Assembly: GCF_036013975.1 (NCBI RefSeq)
Contig: NZ_CP107904.1
Coordinates: 496,001 to 560,000, forward strand
DNA length: 64,000 bases
Source of the DNA: Kitasatospora sp. NBC_00458
GTDB lineage: Bacteria; Actinomycetota; Actinomycetes; Streptomycetales; Streptomycetaceae
Reading direction: 5' to 3'
The position numbers and the translations under genes were made by a program. This document shows, one piece after another, positions 54,352-63,079 of this stretch (the first letter of the stretch is position 1; each line of letters starts with the position of its first letter). The notes beneath the pieces were generated by a model. That model saw only the letters and a program-made list of their open reading frames with translations, was not told the DNA's origin and ran no database searches.

Positions 54352-54388
54352 GGGCCGAACGGCCCCATCGGCGGCCACCGTTCGGCCC
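54352..54388. promoter_or_regulatory. Paired dormancy-type boxes upstream of hpf
   Basis: GGGCCGAACGGCCC (54352-54365) and, in the other orientation, GGGCCGAACGGTGG (54375-54388) start 23 bp apart. Confidence 0.7.
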
Positions 54389-54506
54389 GGAACGACGGGG
54401 AGGTCGGACGGACGGCGGCGTCCGCGGCGGCGCGGAGGCCGGGGACGCGCCGCCGGGCCCGGGGCGGCCCGGCCCGCCACAGGCCGGCGCGTGACATGAT
54501 CGGGCC

Positions 54507-55151
54507 GTGTCCACCCCTGACGACCAGTCCGCGTACTGGAACTCCACCGGAACCGGCAAGACCTTCGCCCACCCGTTGCGCACCGACTGGACCCTCGGGA
54601 TCGACCGCGGTGCCGCCCTCCTGGACTACGGCTGCGGCTACGGCCGGCTCGCCGGCGACCTCGCCGCCCTGGGCTTCACGGACGTCGAAGGCGTCGACGT
54701 GGCACCGGAGTCGATCGCCCGCGCGCGGGCCGAGCAACCCGCCGCCCGCTTCGAGGTGCTGACCGACCCGCCCCGGCTCGACCGGCCGGACGCCTGCTAC
54801 GACGCGGCCTTCCTGTTCGCCGTGCTGACCTGCGTGCCGGACGACGAGGCCCAGCGCGCGCTCGTCGGCGAACTCCACCGGGTGCTGCGCCCGGGCGGGC
54901 TGCTCCAGGTCAGCGACTACTGCCTCCAGCCGGACGACCGCAACCGCGCGCGCTACCGGCTGTTCGAGGCGAGGTACGGCCGGCTCGGCGTGTTCGAGAC
55001 CGGCGACGGCGCGGTCTGCCGCCACCACACCCGCGCCCGGCTGGACGAGCTGTTCACCGCCTTCGAGCCGGTGGCCGAGCACGAGCTCCCGGTGCTCACC
55101 ATGAACGGCCGCCCCGCCGTCGCCACCCAGCTCCTGCTCGCCAGGCGTTAG
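54507..55151 (+). CDS. Class I SAM-dependent methyltransferase
   Basis: This 214-residue Rossmann-fold methyltransferase has motif I LLDYGCGYGRLAGDL (near 39), acidic motif II VEGVDVAP, and the motif IV/V region CYDAAFLFAVLTCVPDDE with LRPGGLLQVSDYC. The GTG at 54507 is taken as start; no good ribosome site precedes it. It lies 205 bp upstream of the LanM-like gene on the same strand. It could modify the lanthipeptide but equally could be unrelated. Confidence 0.8.
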   Translation: MSTPDDQSAYWNSTGTGKTFAHPLRTDWTLGIDRGAALLDYGCGYGRLAGDLAALGFTDVEGVDVAPESIARARAEQPAARFEVLTDPPRLDRPDACYDAAFLFAVLTCVPDDEAQRALVGELHRVLRPGGLLQVSDYCLQPDDRNRARYRLFEARYGRLGVFETGDGAVCRHHTRARLDELFTAFEPVAEHELPVLTMNGRPAVATQLLLARR

Positions 55152-55356
55152 GCCCCGCCCGCTGCCCCGCAGGACCCGACCCGCCGGACCCCGCCGGACC
55201 CGCCCGCCCGGCCGTAAGCGGGATCATGCGGGCCGCCCGTCACAAAGATGGGGGCCCGCCCCCCATGCACCGGTGGCCGCGCCGACGCCAGGATCGGGAC
55301 CGAGGGCGGCGCCTTCGACGGCAGCGCGGCCCTCTCCCGGCATCGGAGGTGCGGTG

Positions 55357-58300
55357 GTGGCAGGGGTGAACGCCGTGCGCAGCACGCGCCTCGACGGAGG
55401 CGCCGGACCGGTTCAGGGCCCGGTCGCACCGGCGGTCCCCCCGGCCACACCATTCCCGCACTCTCCGGTGCCCGGTGACGCCCCTTCGCCCGACGGGACG
55501 GCCCGCCGCGCCGCCCCGGCACCGAACGGCACGGGCACCCTGCCCGGGTCCCCGTCCGAGTCCACCCCCGGACCCGCACCCAGGTCCACGTCCGAACAGG
55601 AGTCCACGTCCGCGCCCCCGTCCGAGCCCGAACCCGAGGCGGAACCCGTGCCCGATGCCGGAGCAGCGACCGACCCACCGTGCGGCGGCCCGTCGTGTTC
55701 CGACGCGCCGCACCCCGGCCCGCCCCACCCGGTTCCACCGCACCCGACCCCGGCCGAGGCGGACCCGCCGCACCCAGGCGTGCCGCACCCGGACCTTCCG
55801 GCCCCGGCCCCGGGCCTCCGCCCCCACCGCGCCCGCCTCCGGTCGGCCCGCCCCGGCGGTTCCCCCTGGTGGGAGCGGGGTCTGACCCCGGGCCGGCCCG
55901 TTCCCGCCGCCCGCCCGGACTGGGCCGCGTTCACCGAGGCGGCCGTCGCCGCCGCCCCGCTCCGTCCGGTCGTGCCGCGCGCCGCGTACCCGGGGCTGTC
56001 CGGGTTCGCGCTCGTCCTCCAGCCGTTCGCCGACCGCGCACAGGTCCGGCTGCTCACCGCCCTCTCCCCCGCCGTGCGCACCGCCGAGCAACTGGGCCGG
56101 ATCGACCTGGCCGCCCTGCGCGCCGGGTTCACCGCCCGCCTGACCGAGCGGCTCGCCAGGATCGCCGCCCGCACGCTGGTCCTGGAGCTCAACGTGGCCC
56201 GGGTCGCCGGCCGGCTCGCCGGCGGCAGCCCGCACGAGCGGTTCCGCTCGTTCCTCGCCCTCACCGCCCGCCGCGAGGGCCTCGCCGCGCTGCTGCGCGA
56301 GTACCCGGTGCTGGCCCGGTTGCTGGCCCGCGCCTGCCTGGACGCCGCCGACGCGTACGCCGAGCTGCTGGACCGCTTCGCCACCGACCGTCCGCTGCTG
56401 GTCGCCGGCCTGCTGCGCGGCCGGGACCCGGGGGCGCTGGTCGCCGTGGCCTCCGACGCGGGCGACCGCCACCGCCGCGGCCGCGCCGTCGCCGTGCTGC
56501 ACTTCGCCGACGGCGCCGCCGTCGTCCACCGGCCCCGCCCGCCGGCCGCGCACCGGCACTTCAACGCCCTGCTCGGCTGGTACACCGACCAGCCCGGGGT
56601 GCCGCGGCTGCGCGCGCTCGGCCTGCTCGACCGGGGCGGCCACGGCTGGACCGAGTACGCCGAGGCGCGCCCCTGCCTCACCGGCTACGAGGTCGAGCGC
56701 TTCTACCGGCGGCAGGGCGCGCTGCTCGCACTGCTGCACGTCCTGGACGGCACCGACCTGCACTTCGAGAACCTGATCGCGTGCGGCGAGCACCCGGTGC
56801 TGGTGGACGTCGAGACGCTGTTCCACCCGCCCGCCAGGAGCGGGCCCGCCGAGGACCCGGCGTCCCGCGCCCTGGAGGACTCGGTGCACCGGGTCGGCCT
56901 GCTGCCGCAACTGCTGGTCGGCGACGACGGCGCGGTGGACGTGTCCGGGATCGGCGGGGGCGGCGCGGGCCGGCTCGCCTCGCCGGTCGAGGGCGTGGAC
57001 TGGGCGGGCGCCGGTACCGACGAGATGCGGCTGGTCCGGCGCCCGCGCCCGTTCGGCGAGGCCCACAACCGCCCCCGGCTGGGCGGCGCCCCGGTCGACC
57101 CGGCCGGCCACATCGAGGCGCTGCTCGACGGCTTCCGCGCCGGGTACGCCGCGCTCTCCGCCGGGCGCGACCGGCTCGTCGGCCCGCGCGGCCTGCTGCG
57201 CTCGTTCGCCGAGGCCGAGGTCCGCGTGGTGCCCCGGGCCACCCGGGTCTACGCGCGGCTGCTCGACGAGTCCACCCACCCGGACGTGCTGCGCGACGCC
57301 GCGGCCCGTCACGCCGTGCTGGCCCTGCTGCGCACCGACGCGGTCGACGACCCCGGCCGGCCGGAGCTCGCCGACCACGAGATCGCCGACCTCTGGGCGG
57401 GCGACGTCCCGCTGTTCACCGCCCGCCCCGGCGCCCGCGACCTGTGGACCTCCGGCGGACGCCGGCTGCCCGGGGAACTCGCCGAGGCCGGACTGGCCCG
57501 GGCGGAGGCCAAGCTCGCCGCGCTCGGCGGGGTCGACCGCAAGGACCAGGAGTGGATCATCCGCGCGGCCATGGCGGGCGCCGCCGGGACGCCCGCGCAC
57601 CGGCCGGGACGGCCCGTCCCCGAGAACGTCTGGGCCACCGCGCCCGAGCCGGAGCGGCTGCTCACCGCGGCCCGGGGCATCGGCGACCAGCTGGTCGCCT
57701 CGGCGTACCGGGCGCGGTCCCGCACCAACTGGCTCGGCCTGGAGCTGCTCGCCGACCGCTACTGGCGGGTCCGGCCGCTCGGCGCCGACCTGGCGGGCGG
57801 CTACACCGGCGCCGCGCTCTTCCTCGCCCAGCTCGCCGCGCTCACCGGCTCCGACCGCTACGCCGAGGTGGCCCGCCGGGCGCTGGCCCCCGTCCCCGGG
57901 CTGCTCGACGCGCTCGCCGCCCACCCCGACCTCCCGGCCGCCGTCGGCTCCGGCGCCTTCGCCGGTCTCGGCGGCATCGCCTACGCGATCGCCGAGATCG
58001 CCCGGACCCTCGACGACCCGCTGATCGGGCAGTGGACCGAGCCCGCGGTGGCCCTCGCCGCCGCCGCGGCCGAGCAGGAGGCCGACCCCGGTGTGCACAG
58101 CGGCACCGCCGGCGGTGTCGCCGCCCTGCTCGCGGTGCACACCGCCGCGGCACACGCGACAGCCGTTCGCACCGCACGCGCCGCTTCCGCCCGACCCGCC
58201 GGACCCACCCGACCCGCCGGTCGCGACGACCACCCCGACGCCCCCCGCACCCCCGCCCTCGGCACGCCCGACGCACCCGCCGAACCCGACGCGCCCGGCA

Positions 58301-58950
58301 CGTCCGGCACGTCCGGCGCCGCGGACGCCCTCGGCGGTGCCGCCCTGCGCGCCGCCGCCGTCGGGGCCCGGCGGCTCGCGGACCGGCCCGCCCCGGCCGC
58401 CACCGGCTTCGCCCACGGCTCGGCCGGCACCGGCTGGGCGCTGCTGCGGTACGCCGAGGCCACCGGCGAACCGGCCGACGGCCCGCACCACCGGGCCGGT
58501 CTGGCCGCCCTGCACGCCGCCACCGCCGCCCGCTCCCGGGAGGGCTCCTGGTGCCGCGGCCGCCCCGGCATCGCGCTCGCGGTGATCGACAGCCCGCTCG
58601 CGCTCGCCGACCGGCGACTCGCCGACTGGGCGCAGCGCGCCGTCCGGAACACCGCCCGCGCCGCACCGATCGGCGACCACAGCCTCTGCCACGGCGAGCT
58701 GGGCGTCCTGGAACTGCTCGGCCGGCACGGCCCCGCCTCCGGCCGGACCCCGTGGGTCCGGCGGGCCGGGGCGCTCCTCGCCGGCATCGACCACGACGGG
58801 CCACGCTGCGGCAGCCCCGACCACGTCCCGCACCCCGGCCTGCTCACCGGCCTGGCCGGGATCGGCCACGGGCTGCTCCGCCTCGGCTTCCCCGACCGGG
58901 TGCCGCCCGCACTGCTGCTCCGCCCCGGCACCCCTCCACCGCCGTACTGA
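55357..58950 (+). CDS. Class II lanthipeptide synthetase (LanM-like)
   Basis: This 1197-residue bifunctional dehydratase-cyclase has an unusual Pro/Ser/Glu-rich extension (residues about 1-170). The LanM dehydratase follows, with TDLHFENLIACGEHPVLVDVETLF (Asp467, His469, Asn472, Asp484). The ATP-contact Lys of CylM-type enzymes (YKPRS) is Arg392 here (VVHRPRP). The cyclase keeps all zinc ligands: Cys1066 (WCRGRPG), Cys1111 and His1112 (CHGELG). An Ala/Pro-rich insertion lies at about 945-990. The GTG at 55357 is chosen because GGAGGT precedes it by 6 nt. The 63-residue candidate precursor is 184 bp downstream. No LanT transporter or protease is adjacent. Confidence 0.9.
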   Translation: MAGVNAVRSTRLDGGAGPVQGPVAPAVPPATPFPHSPVPGDAPSPDGTARRAAPAPNGTGTLPGSPSESTPGPAPRSTSEQESTSAPPSEPEPEAEPVPDAGAATDPPCGGPSCSDAPHPGPPHPVPPHPTPAEADPPHPGVPHPDLPAPAPGLRPHRARLRSARPGGSPWWERGLTPGRPVPAARPDWAAFTEAAVAAAPLRPVVPRAAYPGLSGFALVLQPFADRAQVRLLTALSPAVRTAEQLGRIDLAALRAGFTARLTERLARIAARTLVLELNVARVAGRLAGGSPHERFRSFLALTARREGLAALLREYPVLARLLARACLDAADAYAELLDRFATDRPLLVAGLLRGRDPGALVAVASDAGDRHRRGRAVAVLHFADGAAVVHRPRPPAAHRHFNALLGWYTDQPGVPRLRALGLLDRGGHGWTEYAEARPCLTGYEVERFYRRQGALLALLHVLDGTDLHFENLIACGEHPVLVDVETLFHPPARSGPAEDPASRALEDSVHRVGLLPQLLVGDDGAVDVSGIGGGGAGRLASPVEGVDWAGAGTDEMRLVRRPRPFGEAHNRPRLGGAPVDPAGHIEALLDGFRAGYAALSAGRDRLVGPRGLLRSFAEAEVRVVPRATRVYARLLDESTHPDVLRDAAARHAVLALLRTDAVDDPGRPELADHEIADLWAGDVPLFTARPGARDLWTSGGRRLPGELAEAGLARAEAKLAALGGVDRKDQEWIIRAAMAGAAGTPAHRPGRPVPENVWATAPEPERLLTAARGIGDQLVASAYRARSRTNWLGLELLADRYWRVRPLGADLAGGYTGAALFLAQLAALTGSDRYAEVARRALAPVPGLLDALAAHPDLPAAVGSGAFAGLGGIAYAIAEIARTLDDPLIGQWTEPAVALAAAAAEQEADPGVHSGTAGGVAALLAVHTAAAHATAVRTARAASARPAGPTRPAGRDDHPDAPRTPALGTPDAPAEPDAPGTSGTSGAADALGGAALRAAAVGARRLADRPAPAATGFAHGSAGTGWALLRYAEATGEPADGPHHRAGLAALHAATAARSREGSWCRGRPGIALAVIDSPLALADRRLADWAQRAVRNTARAAPIGDHSLCHGELGVLELLGRHGPASGRTPWVRRAGALLAGIDHDGPRCGSPDHVPHPGLLTGLAGIGHGLLRLGFPDRVPPALLLRPGTPPPPY

Positions 58951-59134
58951 CCTCCCGCTCTCCCCGGCCCGCCCCCCGAAGCCTCCGTCCGCACCGCACG
59001 TCCTCGGGCCGCACCGCGTGTGCGGCCGGAGGACCGCACCACCCCGTCCCGTCCGTCCGGCGGATCCGTCCGCCGCCATCGAACCGGCGCCACCCACCGC
59101 ACCGTCCGTACCGCTCACGAAGGAGTACCGACCG

Positions 59135-59326
59135 ATGCACGAGAACAACCAGCAGCTGACCTGGAAGCAGCCGACCGCCCACCCCGGCCAGGCGGCCGAC
59201 CATCCGGCCGGTGAGATCCGGCTGCGGGCCGGCGGCGGCCTGGGCCTGCGCTCGCAGCTGCTCGCCGGCACCGGCGGCGCCGTCCCGCCGATCGTCGAGT
59301 TCCCGACCATGACCACGCCGTTCTGA
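59135..59326 (+). CDS. Candidate cysteine-free lanthipeptide precursor
   Basis: The 63-residue peptide starts MHENNQQLTWKQ, has an acidic or polar first half suited to a leader, a Gly-rich joint (RAGGGLGLRSQLLAG) and the tail TGGAVPPIVEFPTMTTPF. Ser40, Thr46, Thr58, Thr60 and Thr61 could be dehydrated, but there is no cysteine, so no intramolecular lanthionine can form. GAAGGAG precedes the ATG by 9 nt. A strong hairpin follows 34 bp after the stop. Its position behind the LanM gene and good ribosome site support a precursor role. The alternative is an unrelated small protein. Confidence 0.65.
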   Translation: MHENNQQLTWKQPTAHPGQAADHPAGEIRLRAGGGLGLRSQLLAGTGGAVPPIVEFPTMTTPF

Positions 59327-59999
59327 CCGGCCCTCACCGGACCTGAACGGACCTGACCGTCCGCCGCCGGGGAACGGGCAGCCCCCGGCGGCGGGCACAG
59401 CGGCGGCCCGGCGGCGGGGGCTGCCGGTTCGCCGCTCGGCCCGCCCCGGCCCGGACACCCGGGCTGCCCGCACCACCCCCGCGCGCCCGCACCGCCCCCA
59501 CCGGCGCCCGCACCCGCGCCGGCTGCCGGGGACGCCCCCGCAGCCGAGCGCCGGCCCGCCGCCCGAGGGGCGCGCGCGGCCCGGCGGGGGCGTGCCCGCC
59601 GTGCGGTGCCGACAGCCCTCCCCGGCCCGCCGCCCACCGGCCCGGACAGCCGTGCGCCCCGTCCGCACCGCCGCGCGCCCCTGAATTCAGCGCCACGCGC
59701 CCTCCGACCGCCGTCGCACACCGGCGCGGCGTGCTCCTGTGCGCCCCACCTGCCCCATCCGGCAGCCCAGCCACCCGAACCACCCCGCGTCGCCCCCGGA
59801 GGGCCCCCCGGAGACCCCTTCCGTACACCCCGGAAGGCCCCACCAGTCCCATTGATCACAACCGCCACATCCGCCACCCCAGCGGACGGCCTCCCCACCC
59901 ATGTGGTCGTACCGTAACCATCCCGTGCTGACACCGTGTCTGCTTCGTGGCCGATTCGCCTCCCTTCAGAACAGATGGCCCGTCAAGTAGCCTGCGGCC
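59327..59999. other. Gap between peptide gene and LuxR gene
   Basis: This 673-bp region has a terminator at 59361-59394. The last 200 bp are less GC-rich and probably hold the promoter of the LuxR gene. Frames in it are not supported; one (59606-59917) has two Cys but no ribosome site. Confidence 0.5.
59361..59394. terminator. Hairpin after the candidate precursor
   Basis: A 12-bp perfect GC stem (CCGCCGCCGGGG and its complement) with a 10-nt loop lies 34 bp after the stop. Confidence 0.7.
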
Positions 60000-62963
60000 A
60001 TGCGGACCACGTCGTCGATCACCGTCGGCCGAGCAGCCGAGATCGAGCTGCTCGGCGATGTGCTGTCCGCCGCCCGGCAGCGGGCCGGCGGGGCGGTCTT
60101 CCTGCTCGGCGAAGCCGGCATCGGCAAGTCCCGGCTGGCCGGCGAATGCGCCTACCAGGCGTACGGCCTGGGCCTGCCGGTGCTGCGCGGCCGGGGCAGT
60201 TCGACCGGCACGGTGACGCCGTTCCGCCCGCTGATCGAGGCGCTCTCCTCCCGCTTCCGGGCCGCCGGCCCACCCGCCGACCCCGAACTCGCCCCCTACC
60301 GGCCGGCGCTCGCCCGGCTGGTGCCGGAATGGCGCGACGGCTCGTCTGCGGCCGGTGCGGGCGCCTACCCGGAGACGGTCGTCGAACTGGCCGAGGCACT
60401 GCTGCGGCTGCTCGCGGTGCTCGGCCGCGACCAGGGCTGCGTACTCCTGCTGGAGGACCTGCACGACACCGACGCGGAGACCGTCGCCGTGCTGGAGTAC
60501 CTGGTCGACAACCTGGACGGGCTGCCGGTCCTGCTGCTCGGCACGCTGCGCGCCGAACCGGGCCCGGCCCTGGACCTGGTCCGGGCCGCCGAGCGCCGGC
60601 GCGCCGCCACCGTCGCCGAACTGCGGCCGCTGCCGCCGGCCGAGGTCGCCGCCCTGGCCGCGGCGATCCTGGAGAGCGAGGCCGCCGAGGTGCCGGCGGC
60701 CGTGCTCGACCAGCTGGCCGCCCGCGGCGACGGCTGCCCCTACCTGGTCGAGGAACTGCTCGCCGACATGCTGGACTCCGGCGCGCTGCGCCGCGACGAG
60801 AACGGCCGCTGGACGCTGCCGGGCGGGCCCCGGACCGGCGTACCCAGCACCATCGTCCGCAGCTGGAGCCGACGGATCGACCAACTCGACCCGCAGGTAA
60901 GGGAGCTGCTGCTGACAGCCGCCACCCTGGGCAGCCGGTTCTCGGTGACCACCGTCCAGCTGATCACGGGGTACGACGACCGGACCCTCTTCAGCCACCT
61001 GCGCTCGGCCTCCGAGGCCAACATGATCGTGCCGGACGGCGCCACCCCGGACCGCTACGCGTTCCGGCACGCGCTGACCGCGGACGCGGTGACCGCCGCC
61101 CTCGCCCCCGCCGAACGCGCCGCGCTGGCCCGCCGGGCGGCCCGCGCGATCGTCCGCGCCGATCCCGAACTCGCCGACGAGAGGCGCCAGCTGGTCGCCT
61201 CCCTGCTGCTCGCCGGCGGCGACCGGGCGGGCGCCGCCGTGCACTTCGCGGAGGCCGGACGGCGGATGCTGGAGGCGGGCGCGGCCAGCTCGGCGGTGGT
61301 GCTGCTGGAACGCGCGCACGAACTCGCCGGGGACGCCGAACGGACCGCCGTCACCGAACGGCTGCTGCCCGCGCTCGCCGAGGCAGGCCAGCTGGACCGG
61401 GCCTTCGAACTCGTCCGGACCCTGCCCCCGGTCCACCCCGACCGCAGCCCGGCCAGGACCCCCGCCGTCGAGCGCCGGATCGACCTGCACACCCGCCTCG
61501 CCTGGGCGGCGGTCATGGCCGAACGCGGCCCGGACGCGGTGGCCCAGGTCGCCGCCGTGCGCACGCTCTCGGCCGACCACCCGCGCCCCGAACAGGACGC
61601 CGCACTGGCCGTCGTCGAAGGACACCTCGCCCTCCTCCCGGTCCACCACCCGCAGGACCGGACCGACACCGCCACCCGGCTCGCCGAGGCCGAACTGCGC
61701 GCCCGCCACGCCGCCGAGGTCGCCGAGCGGGCCGGCCTGCCGGTGGTCGCCTGCCAGGCCTGGCAGCTGCTCGCCCTGTTCGCCCGCGAACGCGGCTTCG
61801 ACGCCGCCGACGCCTGCCTCGAACGCATGCTGGCCGTCGCCGAGGCCAACGCCCTGCCGGTCTGGCGGGTCGAGGCACTGCTGCGGCTCGGCGCCAACGC
61901 GTTCATGCGCACCGGCGACGGCACCCGCCTGGAACGCGCCCGCGAGGCGGCCGCCGGGCTCGGCGCGATCATGCTCACCCAGACCCTGGACGGGCTGCTC
62001 GCGATGAACGCCGTCCTGCGCGGCGAGTGGGACACCGCCCGGGAGATCGTCGACCGCTGCCTGGACGCCACCGCCCGGCTGCGCAACCTCGCCGCCCACC
62101 GCTACCTGCTGCTCTGTTCCGCCACCCTGGCCGCGCACCGCGGCCGCGGCCGGGAGACCGAACGCGAACTGGCCCGCTTCCGGCAGGCCGGCGGCGAGGA
62201 GTCCTTCCTGATGCCCCTGCGCTACGGGCTCTGCCGGGCCGTCGGCGCCCTGCTCGCCGAGGACCGGACCGGGGCCGCCGACGAGCTCGCGGCGGGCCTG
62301 GCCTGGGAACAGGAGCACCCCAGCGTCTTCTACCTGGCGGGCCGGCACGGCCTGCACCCGCTGCTGGAGGTGGCCGACGGCCGCTGGGGGCGGGCCGAAC
62401 TCGACCGGGCCACCGGCTCGCCGGCCGCCGAACTCGCCTGGAACCGCCAGTTCCTGGGATTCGCCGAAGCCGTCCTGCTGGGCCGTGAGGGCCGCCCGGC
62501 GGAGGCCGCCCGCGCGGTCGCGGAAGCCCGGCGGACGGCCGCGCCGTTCCCGCTGGCCCACCACCTCGCCCTGCGGCTGACCGCGGAGGCGGCGCTGGCC
62601 GACGGCTGGGGCGATCCGGTGACCTGGCTGCGCACCGCCGAGGAGTACTTCCACCAGGCGGAGGTGCAGCCCGTCGCCGCCGCCTGCCGGACCCTGCTGA
62701 GGCGGGCGGGCGCCAGCGTCGCCCAGCACCGGGGCGGCCGCGACGCCGTCCCGACCCGGCTGCGGACCTGCGGGGTGACGGTCCGCGAGTACGAGGTCTT
62801 CGTGCTGCTGGCCGCCCGCCCGGGCAACCAGGAGCTGGCCCGGAAGCTGTCGATCTCGCCGCGCACGGTCGAGAAGCACATGGCCAACCTGCTCGCCAAG
62901 ACCGGGCACGCCGACCGGGCCGCCCTCTGCGACCTGGCCGCCGAGCTCGGCGGGCAGGACTGA
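60000..62963 (+). CDS. LAL-family LuxR transcriptional regulator
   Basis: This 987-residue large ATP-binding regulator has an N-terminal AAA/NB module with Walker A LLGEAGIGKSRLAGE (near 35), Walker B VLLLEDLHD (near 150), a long TPR-like helical middle, and a C-terminal LuxR helix-turn-helix (LTVREYEVF-type: GVTVREYEVFVLLAARPGNQELARKLSISPRTVEKHMANLLAKTG). LAL proteins are often pathway activators in streptomycete biosynthetic clusters, and it sits next to the lanthipeptide genes. The ATG at 60000 is not preceded by a clear ribosome site, suggesting a leaderless or weakly translated start. Confidence 0.88.
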   Translation: MRTTSSITVGRAAEIELLGDVLSAARQRAGGAVFLLGEAGIGKSRLAGECAYQAYGLGLPVLRGRGSSTGTVTPFRPLIEALSSRFRAAGPPADPELAPYRPALARLVPEWRDGSSAAGAGAYPETVVELAEALLRLLAVLGRDQGCVLLLEDLHDTDAETVAVLEYLVDNLDGLPVLLLGTLRAEPGPALDLVRAAERRRAATVAELRPLPPAEVAALAAAILESEAAEVPAAVLDQLAARGDGCPYLVEELLADMLDSGALRRDENGRWTLPGGPRTGVPSTIVRSWSRRIDQLDPQVRELLLTAATLGSRFSVTTVQLITGYDDRTLFSHLRSASEANMIVPDGATPDRYAFRHALTADAVTAALAPAERAALARRAARAIVRADPELADERRQLVASLLLAGGDRAGAAVHFAEAGRRMLEAGAASSAVVLLERAHELAGDAERTAVTERLLPALAEAGQLDRAFELVRTLPPVHPDRSPARTPAVERRIDLHTRLAWAAVMAERGPDAVAQVAAVRTLSADHPRPEQDAALAVVEGHLALLPVHHPQDRTDTATRLAEAELRARHAAEVAERAGLPVVACQAWQLLALFARERGFDAADACLERMLAVAEANALPVWRVEALLRLGANAFMRTGDGTRLERAREAAAGLGAIMLTQTLDGLLAMNAVLRGEWDTAREIVDRCLDATARLRNLAAHRYLLLCSATLAAHRGRGRETERELARFRQAGGEESFLMPLRYGLCRAVGALLAEDRTGAADELAAGLAWEQEHPSVFYLAGRHGLHPLLEVADGRWGRAELDRATGSPAAELAWNRQFLGFAEAVLLGREGRPAEAARAVAEARRTAAPFPLAHHLALRLTAEAALADGWGDPVTWLRTAEEYFHQAEVQPVAAACRTLLRRAGASVAQHRGGRDAVPTRLRTCGVTVREYEVFVLLAARPGNQELARKLSISPRTVEKHMANLLAKTGHADRAALCDLAAELGGQD

Positions 62964-63010
62964 CCGGGGAGCCCCGCCCCCGCCGGGCCGCCCGCCCCCC
63001 AGGCCCGCCC

Positions 63011-63038
63011 GCTCCCGGCCCGGAGCCCGGCCGGGAGC
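63011..63038. terminator. Hairpin between convergent LuxR and MFS genes
   Basis: GCTCCCGGCC and its complement form a 10-bp stem with an 8-nt loop in the 116-bp convergent gap. Confidence 0.55.
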
Positions 63039-63079
63039 CCGACCGGGCGGTCCTTCCACCACCTCAGGCCTCCACCGCC

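Noticed and set aside
59606..59917. A 103-codon frame with two Cys as an alternative lanthipeptide precursor
   Set aside because: No ribosome site, a composition dominated by Pro/Ala from GC bias, and no leader-core pattern.
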